64,000 bases of DNA from Homalodisca vitripennis (taxonomy: Eukaryota; Arthropoda; Insecta; Hemiptera; Cicadellidae), in the NCBI RefSeq assembly GCF_021130785.1, contig NC_060208.1:169874501-169938500 (forward strand), written 5' to 3'. Position numbers and translations under genes: made by a program. Below the pieces are notes generated by a model. That model had not been told where the DNA came from. It ran no database searches and saw only the letters and a program-made list of their open reading frames with translations. This document shows positions 48,776 through 60,625 of the stretch, piece by piece. Position 1 is the stretch's first letter. The number at the start of each line of letters is the position of its first letter.

Positions 48776-50100
48776 TCCTAACTGACAAACTGGGCACGAC
48801 CAATCTCTTGGAATACGAGATTCGTCTTACAGACACCCGTCCTGTACGTTCCCATCCATATAAGCTTGCTCCGCCCAAGATGGAAATTCTGAGAAATATG
48901 ATTGATGATTTACTTAAGAGTGGGGTAATCGAGCCGTCTTGCTCAAATTTTTCCAGTTCAGCGTTTCTAGTGCCGAAACCTAATGGGAAGTCCAGATTGG
49001 TCTTGGATTATCGAAAGCTCAATGCTCAGATAGAAATTGACTCCGTGCCTCTCCCCGATTTGCATTCTGCTTTCGACTGGTTTGGTAAGGCCAAGTATTT
49101 CTCCATTTTTGATCTTAATCAGGCATATCATCAGATTCCTCTAAAACACGAGTCTCGACCTCTCACTGCCTTTTGTGTGCCTTGGAATTTGTACCAGTTC
49201 ACCCGAGTGCCAATGGGCTTGGCTGTGGGGGCCCAAACACTCACCAGACTCCTGGATTCTATCTTTCATGATGTCAAATTTAAGTTCGTGTTCAACTATC
49301 TGGATGACCTGCTTGTGTACAGTGAGAGTTATGAGGAGCACTTGACTCATCTAGAGGAAGTTCTAACTAGGCTGCGAGAGTCTGGCCTTACCGTCAATCC
49401 TGAAAAGGTGAGTTTTGCTCAGCCTGAAATATCGTTTCTGGGTCATCTTGTCTCTTCTCGAGGTGTTTGTATTGATCCAGAGAGAACCCAGGCAATCAGG
49501 GAGTTTCCTCCTCCTAAGGATGCCAAGGGGATTGCCCGTTTTGTGGGAATGATACATTTTTATCGTCGTTTCATCCCCAATGTTGCTGAAGTGGCGGCCC
49601 CTCTGAACTCTCTTAGGAAAAAGGGTGCCAAGTTTGAGTGGGGTGAAGCGCAACAGACTGCTTTTGAGCAGCTGAAAGAGGCAGTGATGCAGCCTCCAGT
49701 CTTGGCTATGCCTGATTTCAGTCGTAAGTTCGTCTTGCAAACTGATGCTTCCTCCTTAGCCGTTGCTGCTGTTTTATCGCAAGAAGTAGATGGTATCCGG
49801 CAGCCCATAGCTTATGCTTCACGCACGTTAACCCCTTGTGAGAAGAAGAGTTGTTCTGTTTATGAGCTGGAATGTTTGGCTGTCGTGTTTGGAATTAATA
49901 AGTTCAGGCGTTACCTAGAACATAAAGAATTTTTGTTGGAAACCGACAACCAGGCACTTTCTTGGCTCCTTGCCCACCCCCGTCAGCTCGGGAAGATTGG
50001 TCGCTGGGTAGTCCAAATTTCTGCCCTTAAGTTCACAGTGCAGCACGTGCGAGGCACCCAAAATATCATAGCGGACACTCTTTCACGCATGTATCACTTA
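48776..50100 (+). CDS. pol: Gypsy pol: reverse transcriptase and RNase H
   Basis: Copies element RNA into DNA and removes the RNA strand. RT motifs in order are 'LVLDYRKLN', 'FSIFDLNQAYHQIPL' with the first catalytic Asp, 'FTRVPMGLAVGAQT', and 'NYLDDLLVYS' near 49,293 with the YLDD active site. 'FLGHLVSSRGV' and 'FVGMIHFYRRFIPN' follow. RNase H begins 'FVLQTDASSLAVAAVLSQ' near 49,730, with 'YELECLAVV' and 'ETDNQALSWL' for the Glu and second Asp. This section is open from 48,808 without a break and runs on into integrase. Confidence 0.93.
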
Positions 50101-51378
50101 CCCAACGACCACCAGAATTTATCAGAGCCGCCATGTTGTGGCGTGCTCCTAGACTTTCCTGTGGCATTTTCGGACATTGTTCCACACCAACTTAAGGATC
50201 CCGAGCTGACTGCTATCATCAATGAGCTTAAAAACGAAGGTGCCCACTCTCCTTATTTTCTGTACCGAGGTGCTCTATGCTGCCGTGACAAGCAGCGGAG
50301 AAAACCTAAGTTAGTGCTGCCAAGCTTTCTTGTACCGATGGTCTTTCAGTATTTTCATTCTTCTCCTGTGGGCGGACATCTAGGAATTCATAAGACCATC
50401 GCGAAGATTAGGGATCAGTTCATCTGGAAAGGTATGGACCGGGATATTGCAACTCGAGTACGTTCTTGTGAACTGTGCTCGCTAAGCAAACCCGCTCAAA
50501 ATACCAAGTTGGGTCTTTTGTCATCTGAGGTGGCGGAAAAACCTTTGGAGAAGGTTTTCATTGACTATGTTGGGCCTCTCCCGCGTAGCAAGTCCGGAAA
50601 TAAGTTCCTACTTGTTTGTGTGGATGCCTTCTCCAAGTTTGTTTGGTTGTTCCCATTGCGGAGTGCTACCGCGCAGCTCACGGTGCAAGCACTTCGTAAC
50701 CATTTTTTTCAACACTTTGGAATCCCCGCCACCTTAGTTTCCGATAATGGTTCACAGTTTGTCTCCAATATCTTTAAAAGAATGTGCTTTGGGCACGGAA
50801 TCCGCCATGTGACTACTTCCCCTTTCTATCCTCAGCCTTCTCACGCCGAACGGTTTAATCGCAATCTTTGATCTGCTCTCATTGCCTTTCATGCGGAAAA
50901 TCAGACCACCTGGGATCAACAACTACCTTGGATCCAATTTGCCTTTAATACGGCCCAGCATGAAAGTCACAAGGCGGTACCTTTCGAGTTATTATTTGGC
51001 TTTCCGCCAAACAACCCTTTGGCGAACCTTTGGAAAATTAGCGATCTTCTGCCACCTCCTGGTACTCCCAATGTGAAAGCCACTTGGGAGGCTGCCAGGC
51101 GGAATCTCATTCGGGCTAGGGAGTTAGTAAGGAGGAAGTACAACCGAGGTCGTATTGCCAATCCCTTCCAGGTGGGGGATCTAGTTTACTGCAAGGCTCA
51201 CCCAGTCAGTTCGGCTGTGGATAAAAGAGCTGCTAAACTTTGCTACAGGTGGACTGGTTCCCACCGCATCTTGAAGTTTCTGACTCCGGTGACTGCCCGA
51301 CTGGGAGATCCTCAGTCCGGGAAGATTTTCAGGAAGGCGCACATATCCCATCTGAAGCCTTGCCGGAGTCATCCGTGA
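50101..51378 (+). pseudogene. pol: Gypsy pol: integrase with an internal stop
   Basis: Integrase inserts the DNA copy. The zinc-binding HHCC region spans about 50,350-50,490 ('GGHLGIHKT' then 'CELCSLSK'). The catalytic core has 'FIDYVGPL' (Asp), 'LVSDNGSQF' (Asp) and 'HAERFNRNL' (Glu). Immediately after, TGA (50,869-50,871) stands where a CGA Arg codon would fit, and the same frame then stays open to 51,378 ('WIQFAFNTAQHESHKAVPFE', C-terminal 'CYRWTGSHRILKFL', 'FRKAHISHLKP'). A single C-to-T change therefore explains the break. The C-terminal part resembles the GPY/F module of Gypsy integrases. Confidence 0.92.
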
Positions 51379-51651
51379 TTTCTCTTTAGTCTGTGCGGGA
51401 GGGTTTTAGGTCCAGAGGCCTGATCACCTCTGCTCTTTCTTCCTGATCAAGGTTCCTGTTTTCTTCTTTGTACCCACGCAACTCTTGGAGTGATTTCTTG
51501 CCTCCAACTGGATTTTCTTGGTTTTCCCTTCTGCAGACTTCAGGGTTTCCGGTTTATAATTCTTCAACCATTGGGGGGGAGAGGCATTTCGTTTGGTTCT
51601 TCATTTTGAAGAAATTAACAGAGGGGAGTTCCTCCTTTTGGGGGGAGAGTC
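51379..51651 (+). other. Gypsy 3' untranslated region with polypurine tract
   Basis: About 270 bp between the pol end and the 3' LTR, with no envelope gene. The polypurine tract 'ttggggggagagt' (51,638-51,650) directly precedes the LTR. A second similar run 'ttggggggga gagg' occurs about 70 bp upstream, near 51,570. The short frame at 51,468-51,701 crosses into the LTR and is not a gene. Confidence 0.8.
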
Positions 51652-52502
51652 TGAGCCGGTTCAATACCTATATCTCCCCGGCTCATGTGTGTTTTATATA
51701 GTGTATGTGTGTGTGGTTTATTGGCTGCAGAGCCCACTGACCATTTGAAGGCGTTTGGCCTTTCCGGTAGAGTGGCGTCAAGACTCCGAGCCGTGGTGTA
51801 CAAGTTAGGAGTAGCTCCAGTTTAATATTTTGTTTAATTAAGTGTTTGTTAGTTTTGCTGAGCTGTTTTCCTTCTGACATGTGCGGCTAAGTTTACGGCC
51901 CCTCACTGATGAGGTCCAGGAGATGAGTTGATTTTCTGCTGTCATCTCTCCCTCATGCGTGGTCGCAGAGAACCTTCGCTTTTGCGCTCTGCTGAAGGAC
52001 GGCCACCATGATGGACATTTCTACTAGTCAACATCTGTGATACCCTCATATTCTTTATTTATTTGTTATTGTTATTGTTGCCATTTATATAGTTTATATT
52101 TTGTTATTTAATTTTAAGTTAGTTTTAGATATTATTTAGTTATTTCTTGGATTTCATTAGGAGCCCGCCCTTAGCCGAAGGATACCGGGTGGAATTGGCA
52201 TTTCTTGTTTCAAATTATGGCGTTTCTAATTTTTGTATGCAGGTGCACCTGACAAGGATTGTTTGAGGTATACTACTGCAGGCACTTTTTATTTTTTTTA
52301 TTTATAGTATATATATATATATATATTTATTTATTTTGACTGGATAGGCCTATGCTGTGTCTTAGTAAATGAACCTGAGTATACTGACCACGGTGTTCTT
52401 TTTTACCTAGTTTTGTTTTGATCCGGCATCCCGTTCGCCGCCATGGGCGCGCGCTTCCCTGATGGTTTGCTGTGGGTGTGCGAGCGGCGATGTACGGTTT
52501 CA
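51652..52502 (+). repeat. 3' LTR of the Gypsy element
   Basis: Near-identical to the 5' LTR, with four extra bases in the (TA)n tract near 52,310. It is preceded by a G-rich polypurine tract and followed by the GTAG target duplication and palindrome sequence 'catgcgcactttcaaacctc'. Confidence 0.96.
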
Positions 52503-52989
52503 GTAGCATGCGCACTTTCAAACCTCATCTCATTCATGAGTTATCCTGCCGACAGTTAGAAAGGCGGTCTATTATGAAGAAATTTTCACTCTCTAGGACA
52601 TCTAGAGAGTCTACACAGTCCTAAGGCATAGAGAATAGAAATTTAAATCTGAGTCTAGTCTACTGAATGACAGAAAGGAATTGATCGGCAGTCCCACTGG
52701 TTTTTGTGGAGGTGAAAAAAATGAGGATATCTAAACGATAGTTTTACTATCAGGTCATATTTTGTTTATCTTAATACACTTACAACAGCCAGACTTGAAA
52801 ATTAGTTGTAAAATAGCATCAGTCAGCTATTTAGAGATCGACTATTTGGCTAAAAATGGCGACTCTCAATTTCTCTAACTAGTTATCTGTCATGAAAAAT
52901 GTCATAGATGAAAAATAGTGATAAGATACGATTTGTTACGCATATAAATAATACAATTTATTGCTGCCGATTGAGAGATCGTCAGCCAA

Positions 52990-53030
52990 CGTCAGCTGCG
53001 GTATACACCTGTCTGGCTAGTGACGTCACC
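52990..53030 (-). repeat. Right-arm partner of short motif copy 2
   Basis: Reverse-strand copy containing 'tatacacctgtctggctagt' followed by 'gacgtcac'. It has an intact TGACGTCA where the left-arm partner has TGACGTTA, so one arm has changed. Confidence 0.7.
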
Positions 53031-53619
53031 ATTATCTAAAACATTTTATATTTAAAACTCTTTACAAATGTTTTGTACAAAGTAGGTACTTTTAAAAATC
53101 CTCAGTTTATTAAAAACCCGATTATAAGGAAACAGTTAACGTAATCATTGTACCAAAGTACAGGGGGTTATACATGAAAAATAAATCTTAACTTTCAGAG
53201 TGGTATTAATATGCCTGTAATAATTAGCCGCATAATATAGTAATAGACTAAATATCTCTAAGGTCTGATAAACTAGTTTTATTGTTACTTTAAAATCCTT
53301 TACTAATCAATAAAAAAATCTTGATATAGGAAATGTTTGTAGTTATAGGTACTATAAACATCAAAATTTAGAGTTGATCATATATTTAAAATCATATGGT
53401 TTTATAAATAAATGTACCATTGTACTCCCTTTAATCGTACTTAAATTAATAATAGATGACTATCAACGCGTAAAATAAGTTTTTTCTTAACTTAACTGTA
53501 ATGATGTAAATGAAGAATGTCGGGGCACTGGCGAAAACACAGATATGGCACGACTAATAGTGGTGTAGCTTTGCCAGCTGGATTATTCACGGAAGTCCGG
53601 GTGATATCAACTACCACAA

Positions 53620-53660
53620 ATCAGCTGCTGTATACACCTGTCTGGCTAGTGACGTCATTC
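53620..53660 (-). repeat. Right-arm partner of short motif copy 1
   Basis: Contains 'tatacacctgtctggctagt' and 'gacgtcat' on the plus strand, the reverse complement of the copy at 2,882-2,920. The CRE-like core is intact. Confidence 0.7.
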
Positions 53661-55700
53661 ATGAGAATACTTGCATAACATTTTGTATCCTTATCATAAC
53701 ACGGTAGCATCCGTGGATTATTAGTTAACGTTTTTATTTATAAAATTGGGTAGAATGTTAACTTTATTGTTTAATTTTGTCAACACGTTGCTATAAAATT
53801 TCAAATTAAAACAGAACTTAAAACGGCTTGTATTCGTAGGGAGACTTTGAGAAAAACTAAATATATAAACTATTTCCTTAAGACGATAAATGTATCTATT
53901 TGAAATGTATAACAAGAAACTTTCAGTGCTTTGTTTGAAGGGCATAAATTTCGAACAAAGTTTTGTATTAAAAAATAGCTAATTTCGAAGCTTAAATGGG
54001 ACATTCAAACACACGCACGCACATAAATAATCAAGCGCGTGCGGGCGCGTTTGAAAAAATAGATTTTAAAAAGTGTATTATTAAAATACTTTTCCTGTAT
54101 AGACGTTAGACGTATATACGTTTTCCTGTATAGACGCTAAAGACGTTACTTAAATACAAATTTTCATAATAACTAATATAAACTGTTATGAGATTTCCGA
54201 TGAAATAGTAATCATTTTTAGTACTTAGTAGTACTTATAAAACGAGTTTAGTATAAAAGTAATTCGTAGTGATAACTTTGTGCAATTGCAAGGTCCGCTG
54301 AAGTACGAGTCAGGTGTATTGAGCAATTTCTAGGAGTTACAACAGCTATTACGTTCTCTCACTCATATCCTACTGCAACTTGTACTTGTGTAGGAAGTAA
54401 CCAACACCAAATAAATAATTATTCTTTTCTACGATACTGGCTGTAATTTAGAACATATTTTTTTAATTTACAAATACTATTTGAAAACCATAACAAATAC
54501 AGAAAAGTGCTTTTAGTTTGTCAAGTTTCGTGAGTTTTCTTTTCAATGGGATAAAATTAAATATTAAATAAACAGATGGTTTTTATTTAACAATTAGTTT
54601 AATTACCTTTCACAACTTATACACTCCCATTTATGAAGAAAAGTATCCAGTTATGGGAAATGTCTGAATATTTAATGTAGATAATCTTCATTTAAAATTT
54701 AAATATTTCATTGGCTTGTCTATAGTGCTCCTTATAAAATAAGGAAAAAACTGAAACAATATTTTACTGCCATAAATTACTTAAATAAATAACTGTAGGA
54801 AACCCTTTTCAAACAATTTACGATACGATGTATGGATTTGCTTGAGCTAACCAATAATTCCTTCTACAATAATACAAACTTTCTCAACTATGTGTGTTCC
54901 TCCACAGCACAATCTTTTAATACGGTAAGGTAACTCCTCACCAACTTATTCGACAAAAGGTTTAATGCAAGTATGAAAATGTAAGCACAAAAGTTTTCAG
55001 ATATTTAGTACCTAATTGAGAGTAACAATCTAAATCTAATTACTAATGCACAATTAGTCTAATAAAGGCCACAAACAGTCTATCCTACAAGTGTATTAGA
55101 CATTAAATATGAATGATTAATAATCAGATATTGTAAACTATACCAAAAATACAACTCCTGATTTAATTTACTGTTTAATTGCATTACATTATTGGCAAAA
55201 CAATCTACGTCGCCAATTCCCAGAAAGATGCATACATTTGCAAAGCATATTAATTTCTTTTCCAACTAATATATTAACTTAACGAGTAGAATCTAGAAAC
55301 TCAATATCATTGGTATCACTTGGTAACTTACCTGCATTTTATGTTTCACATAGCCGAACTGTATTATTTTTATACATTTTTACATTGTAAGATAGTGTAT
55401 TAATTTCGTAATCGGGCTACAAACCATTCGGTGATTTTCTGAACTCAGGAACACATTACAAGCGAGTTTAGAAGTTTACATCTCTAACAACACACACACA
55501 AATGCACAGCAATGAGGTTTAGGAAAATGTCTAACTCTCCACAATATCCAAACATATGCTATCGCAACACATTAAATTTATTTAGAAATGTTTCAGGGAA
55601 AATAACACTTGCCTTCTAAATTTCGCGACTAGATGTAACAGCATGACTAACAGTGCAGCAGGAACTAAGTAGGGTCAAGTAGTAATTCACATTATCCCAC
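53661..55700. other. Outer right arm, no gene seen
   Basis: Partner of 829-2,880. It contains a locally repeated 'tatagacgttagacgtatat...tatagacgctaaagacgtta' near 54,100-54,150, which is absent or changed in the left arm. The frames at 53,721-53,945 and 55,080-55,265 have no recognisable domain. Confidence 0.55.
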
Positions 55701-56520
55701 GTGGCGCACGGGTTAAGTGAATTTAAAGGGTGTAATGAGTGCCAGCACAACCTTATCTCTACTGCCCTCTACCATTCCACTCTATTTCCGGTTAGTGTGT
55801 ACTGCAGTATTTTACAGTATTACTTCGTAAACGATTACATTTTTACAGACTCTCAAGTTTGGTATTCGTACGAATATTATAGCTTTATAAAACCTTTACA
55901 CAATTCTTATCAACAGCTTAAAATGTACAATAAAATCAACCGTAACTTATTGTATTTTTATAATAAAATAGAGTGGTCAAGTATTATGTATTATTATTCT
56001 AACCTCTACTTTAGAATCTGGGGTTGACTTTTATGTATATGAATCCTTATGTAATATAATCTTGATTATAAAGTTAGTTTATTGCCACAAAAACACAAAA
56101 GTATTAGTTGAATCAATAATTAAAATATTTATCCATTTAAAACTAAACACTTTAGCCAAAGCAACAATAACTATTTAGGTATAAGTATTGAATTTTAAAT
56201 GTAACTTAAGTTAATTACAACCTTAAGTTTTAAGATAAAATAATTTACAATGTTTCTACGTTATTCACTGGATTGGAGCGTTTGAAAGACAGTATGTGGA
56301 CTTATATATGAGTGTTCAGAGGAGTTCCCCTTTTAATCAATATCACCCTATCAAACACTAAAGTAGAGAGCAAAGTCACTAAACGCAATCCATGTTGCTA
56401 GAGCCACGAAGCCGTTGGTAAACACAGACAACGCTGCTTAATTAAGATTAAACAAACAAGCATTTAAATACCGCAAGTTTGTCGTGAATAACCAGAAAAC
56501 ACCGCATTATTCCACAACAA

Positions 56521-57271
56521 TTTTATTTTTAGTTTAAAAAATCATACTCCTATAAAGTATTTAAGATTGTGTAAATAATTAACCCATGTGCTAACACAAT
56601 AATAATAAAATTATTATTAAGTTTTATCTTTTTTACACTGTAAAAAACACATTATGGGCATATTCCGTCTAAAATCTTAATATTTGTAGCATCAATAAAA
56701 CACATATATAACTTTGTCCTCCATTTGCTGAGAAAATAGGAATACAATCTAGTATTCCCACTTCACTTGCCAATGTAGTGTAGAGGGTACTACAGTTTTC
56801 GGAAGACAATGCCTTGCGTGGTTATACCTATATGACATAGCAAAAAAACTGTATGGCATATTTATAACCAATAGTAAAACCAATAAATCAAGCTTGTTAA
56901 AAACGCAATATTCATCACTACACCCCGGTTCAATGTGCCGGCCTAAATTACCAAATGAGACAAAGTTCAAAAAATAAAAATATTCTATGAGAATTAGAAT
57001 TTTTTTATCAATTAATTGGAAGATATACTATCCAATTAAAAGTTATTGCTTAATTCTGTGCGTATATAGATGAAAAAGGAATAATGTTGGCTGAACTAAA
57101 ACGTTCTAGTGACGTCAGTAACACTCGGCAAGTTCATTGAGAAAGAGGTAAAGTGATAATTGTCTTTTAGCCGCAGACCACTGCTTTTTAAAATCCAATC
57201 TCCTTCTCGGATATTGAGTTCTCCCTCACGTCCGTTCTCGTTCCACAAAAATATTAGTTGCGCAGATTTTG
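56521..57271. other. Flank beyond the palindrome, no gene seen
   Basis: First sequence without a visible partner inside the window. AT-rich. One TGACGTCA lies near 57,110. The minus-strand frame at 56,749-56,970 is short and has no domain. Confidence 0.55.
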
Positions 57272-58037
57272 TTGCTTGTCAGTTTTTCAAACTACACCAT
57301 CCTTTTCATAATATTCACATCAGTTCAAAATTTAATAGTTTAGCTCATATTTTCCGTGTTTAACGGGTTTTTTTTTTTCTTTATTTTCAATCTTCATATG
57401 AATTATTGCTCTTAAATAAATTAAACAGTTATATGAATATCTTAAGGCCACTAGTTTTACCTGAATTATTACTATAAGACGTTTACAGTCCACCAATTTT
57501 ATTGGTAATTTTTTTTAAGTACACTAAGTTCAAATTCAGGACAAGGAGATGTATTGGGACTCATAACACCCTCACTCGTCACAGGATAAATCATGAACAA
57601 TAAATAAATGCTAATAAATAAATAAATGGATATGTTTTAGTAGTATGTGTAAATTACCTACCTTTATCGAATACTTACTCACTACTAATTTTGCATTTCT
57701 TCGTACTAATCAAACTTTCAATGATACATAACATTTGGACTAGTGAACGTTTGTCCTCCATAAATTCATTTACGAGTGAAAATCTCCTCCTTGACTTTGT
57801 CAATGCCTGAAATAGTGGATTATCCACTATGGCCTGTTTACCTTACCATTGTTAACTTCGATTTAATGTAAGAATCACTCAATTTAAAATATATATATAC
57901 ATTTTGGTTTACATGTATCACGATTGAGGCAGATTTCCTTTGCAGTTATAAAGCCTAACCAAAGTGTACGGAACCATCCTCTTTCTGAAAGCCTCTAGAA
58001 TGTAACTTATACTAACAAATAAAACACTCTAAGCTAC
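57272..58037 (-). repeat. 760-bp segment duplicated outside the palindrome, copy 2
   Basis: Inverted copy of 25,624-26,381. It lies 750 bp beyond the visible end of the right arm, linking the flank to the left-arm-specific insert. The short frame at 57,160-57,363 falls across its edge and is not convincing. Confidence 0.88.
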
Positions 58038-58039
58038 CG

Positions 58040-58400
58040 GCCTCGAGAACATTCGGTCTCTGGAAACTTCAAGCCTATGACAGCTCTCGACATCTGTCAG
58101 ATCCCAGCATTTAGTGCTCTTTACCTTTGGCTACTCTCGGAATATTTATAACCCGATCACTGAAACTCCTGTTTTCGTCATGGAACCTATGGTTTCGAGA
58201 GCACTCATCTTCTGAGACATCCAGGCCTCTAGTAGGTTCTGGTCTCTGGAAGTTCCCGACCTCTAGCAGCTATTTTCTGTTTGTCTCTCAGTTTCTGGTC
58301 TATGGCAGCTGCCGATTACTGGGCACTACCGATCTCTTGCAGTGCCCGGGCTCTGACATCTCTCCATTCCTGAAATATTACAGCATCTAAAAGCTCCTAA
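58040..58400. repeat. Degenerate 17-bp minisatellite
   Basis: Units of 17-18 bp resembling 'gatctctggcagttccc' run in series: 'ggtctctggaagttccc', 'gacctctagcagctattt', 'ggtctatggcagctgcc', 'gattactgggcactacc', 'gatctcttgcagtgccc', and others. Less regular units begin at about 58,043 ('cctcgagaacattc', 'ggtctctggaaacttcaa'). The block is much less AT-rich than its surroundings. The frame at 58,127-58,390 is a product of this repeat. Confidence 0.8.
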
Positions 58401-58992
58401 TCTCAGATAGTTTGTTTCCCTATGTACGGCTATTGGTTGCTGTCTGCCTTTAGATGCTAATTAAATCTGGAATTTACAACATTCCTGTATATGAATCCGA
58501 ATTAGAGCGCTTTTCTTTAGCTCTAAAGGTTGGTAGGTCTTGGCATCTAGTTTGCGGCACTAAAGTAATGGTAATGAGTATTGTGTACAACAAATTTTTA
58601 TCTATATCCAATTATGTATTCATATATAAGCTAGTTAAAACAACGTTTTTCGCTAAATTCTCACTCTTTTGGCTTCAATTTCGTGTAAAAATCCTCTTTT
58701 CTTAACCATTGATTTCAAAAAAAATTATGACAATTTTTGTTAAAATTTAAGAAACCATGAATAACATATATTATTTTAAAAACGTATTTTTTCCTAGAGC
58801 ATTACCCCCTTATCTCATCTGGTGGTTTATAATCCAAAACTGGCTTAATTTTTTACACATATAACTTTATTCAAAGATTGATAAAAACATGCAACATCAA
58901 TGCGTTTATATTAATTATATTCAACAGGATTTTGGTCCCGGAGCTGCGCTACGTTTTCTCTAAGCGAGTTACGAGCTATCTGTAGTTATGAT
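58401..58992. other. No gene seen
   Basis: AT-rich sequence. The frame at 58,454-58,705 shows no domain. Confidence 0.5.
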
Positions 58993-59490
58993 TTGTTCCA
59001 TAAAGTTTTCAAACCCTGCAACTATAACCTCGATAAGCACATCCTTAAATGTTATTTAATACTTCATTCGCAAGTCATTTTTACTAGTTATGCAGAAAAC
59101 AGATTTTTCACTGGAGCTCCGTCATCTTTGGTCCAGTTGCCACCAACGTTTACTTTACAGCTTTATCATTCTAAAATATATGGTCAAGCTAATTGTTTCC
59201 TTTCGAAATTAGCATCTACACTAAATGATAGGCTTATATCTCAATATGTATTTCTATGGATTAAAACTGATAGAATCATGCTATCTTGCTTTAAGAAGTT
59301 TGATACGAGTATTTTATCTATGAGATGAGTTAAGGAAGACTAGAACACCTGTTTTAGAGTACGTCAACGTAGAACACAGGTATTCAAACAACTTGCTGGT
59401 GTCAGACTAATAAATGAGCTCCGCGACAGCATCAAACAGTTAATCATTGCCAGAGCAGAGCCGAGCTTCTTCAAAGGAGCTTTTAATGTC
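58993..59490 (+). other. Possible exon or decayed coding piece, unidentified
   Basis: A 111-codon frame (58,993-59,328, opened by TTG) is followed, in a different frame, by a 48-codon one (59,344-59,490) containing 'VFKQLAGVRLINELRDSIK' and 'ARAEPSFFKGAFNV'. The codon choice and amino-acid mix of the second piece look coding and are less AT-rich than the surroundings. I recognise no family. It may be a broken gene or mobile-element fragment. Confidence 0.3.
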
Positions 59491-60098
59491 TGACGTGTTT
59501 TACTTTGTGAAACACTTCATTTACGTTACTGGGCCCAGTAACCATCTTTCACAGAAATTGATACTGAAGTAAGGAATAACCTGAAGGTCGAGATTGAAAC
59601 AGAACGTATATATGGTTAATATTATTCGAAAAATTAAGTATCTGTAAACATCGCGTGTTTACAACTCATAACATTACCATAACAATAAATCACATTTTTT
59701 GGTCACCAATGAATAACAGTTATTTACAATACAACGGCTGTTTGTAATACAACAAAGAGTTCAAAGAGAATACATATCAATCCTCTCTATCGAAATTTCT
59801 AGGTAGAATCTGATCGATGGCTTTTTCGTCTTTTCAGCTACGATGAAGCTGCCAATCAGCAATTTTGCAGCTGGAAAGCGATGGTATTATCATACATTTG
59901 CGTTACCATAAAGTTCGGTTGCCGTGTACTCAATTGGGTAATGAAAACAACCCAGGACATGGGCATAGTTAAATATGCTAGAATTTGATACTTTTGGTAA
60001 TGTTTTCGACAATAAGGGTTTGTGATCTTCGATTAAAATAAATTTCCTTCCGTAGCAAGATCTAAATAATGTCTTAAGGCCCCAGTAGATTTCTGTAG
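59491..60098. other. No gene seen
   Basis: AT-rich flank with no supported feature. Confidence 0.5.
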
Positions 60099-60099
<1 letters not shown>

Positions 60100-60184
<85 letters not shown>

Positions 60185-60293
60185 GGTATAAAAGAAAACA
60201 AAACATGTTTCTTCAACTTGAAAAGCTTAATATTTCGTTACTTTTCAGTAATATATATATATATATATACATATATATATAAATATATATATA
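60100..60293. repeat. Long (TA)n tracts around a dispersed-repeat fragment
   Basis: TA runs at 60,100-60,184 and 60,253-60,293 flank a 60-bp piece ('gaaacaaaacatgtttcttc'-like, 60,189-60,252). That piece is the reverse complement of 20,083-20,145 in the palindrome, where it also borders a TA tract. Confidence 0.9.
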
Positions 60294-60539
60294 TCTGAGT
60301 GTATTCATTTATGTACTTATAGTTTCAAGGGCGTGTTACCAAAAATTTTTAGACATTAACATGTCCATATTTAATAAATAAAATATTTATGATCAAGGTT
60401 TATACAAACAAAACACTCTATATTTAACTAAGCTTACATTACTACTCGATACATATGTATAATCAACATTACAGTAACCTCAGTAAGTTAAAAGTTATTA
60501 CTCACTTCCATACAGACACTAGAGGGTTGTGCACTACTG

Positions 60540-60625
60540 AGCTCAGAGGGGAACCATAAACCACCAGTCCTCAGGGGCTAAAGTGATCAACATAGTAACG
60601 TCCTCAGCGGAACTCTGCCCTACTC
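60540..60625 (-). repeat. Second fragment of the dispersed repeat seen at 19,640
   Basis: The reverse complement reads 'agagttccgctgagg', 'tgttgatcactttagcccct' and 'gaggactggtggtttatggt', parallel to 19,795-19,860 in the left arm and 36,655-36,725 in the right. Together with 60,189-60,252 it shows that this repeat exists outside the palindrome. Confidence 0.75.

Larger units (their letters stand above)
45115..52502 (+). mobile_element. Ty3/Gypsy LTR retrotransposon, recent but defective
   Basis: A 7,388-bp element with 847- and 851-bp LTRs flanked by a 4-bp GTAG duplication (45,111-45,114 and 52,503-52,506). The left arm at 3,985-4,012 is the empty site. Order: LTR, primer site, leader, gag, protease, RT, RNase H, integrase, polypurine tract, LTR. 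RT before integrase makes it Ty3/Gypsy rather than Copia. No envelope frame is present. By eye the LTRs differ only in a TA run, so the insertion is young, yet gag and pol carry frameshifts, a tandem duplication and a stop. It may have been mobilised by proteins from another copy. Confidence 0.96.
29074..56520 (-). repeat. Right arm of the giant palindrome
   Basis: Reverse-complement partner of bases 1-29,072. Without the Gypsy element (45,115-52,502 plus target duplication) and the short LINE tail (42,513-42,908), about 19.6 kb remains, which agrees with the left core. Similarity is visible up to 56,520, where the partner is base 1 of the window, so the true outer edge cannot be placed. The arms differ by substitutions, short indels and private mobile elements. 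That argues for real sequence divergence rather than one molecule read twice, but does not exclude a head-to-head join of two haplotypes in assembly. Confidence 0.95.

Noticed and set aside
48740..48800. Programmed -1 frameshift between protease and RT (run of T then C)
   Set aside because: The RT frame is +1 relative to the protease frame, not -1. A single inserted T in 'cagttttcct' explains it more simply.
58127..58390. Open frame in the flank
   Set aside because: Falls wholly inside the 17-bp minisatellite, so its openness follows from the repeat.
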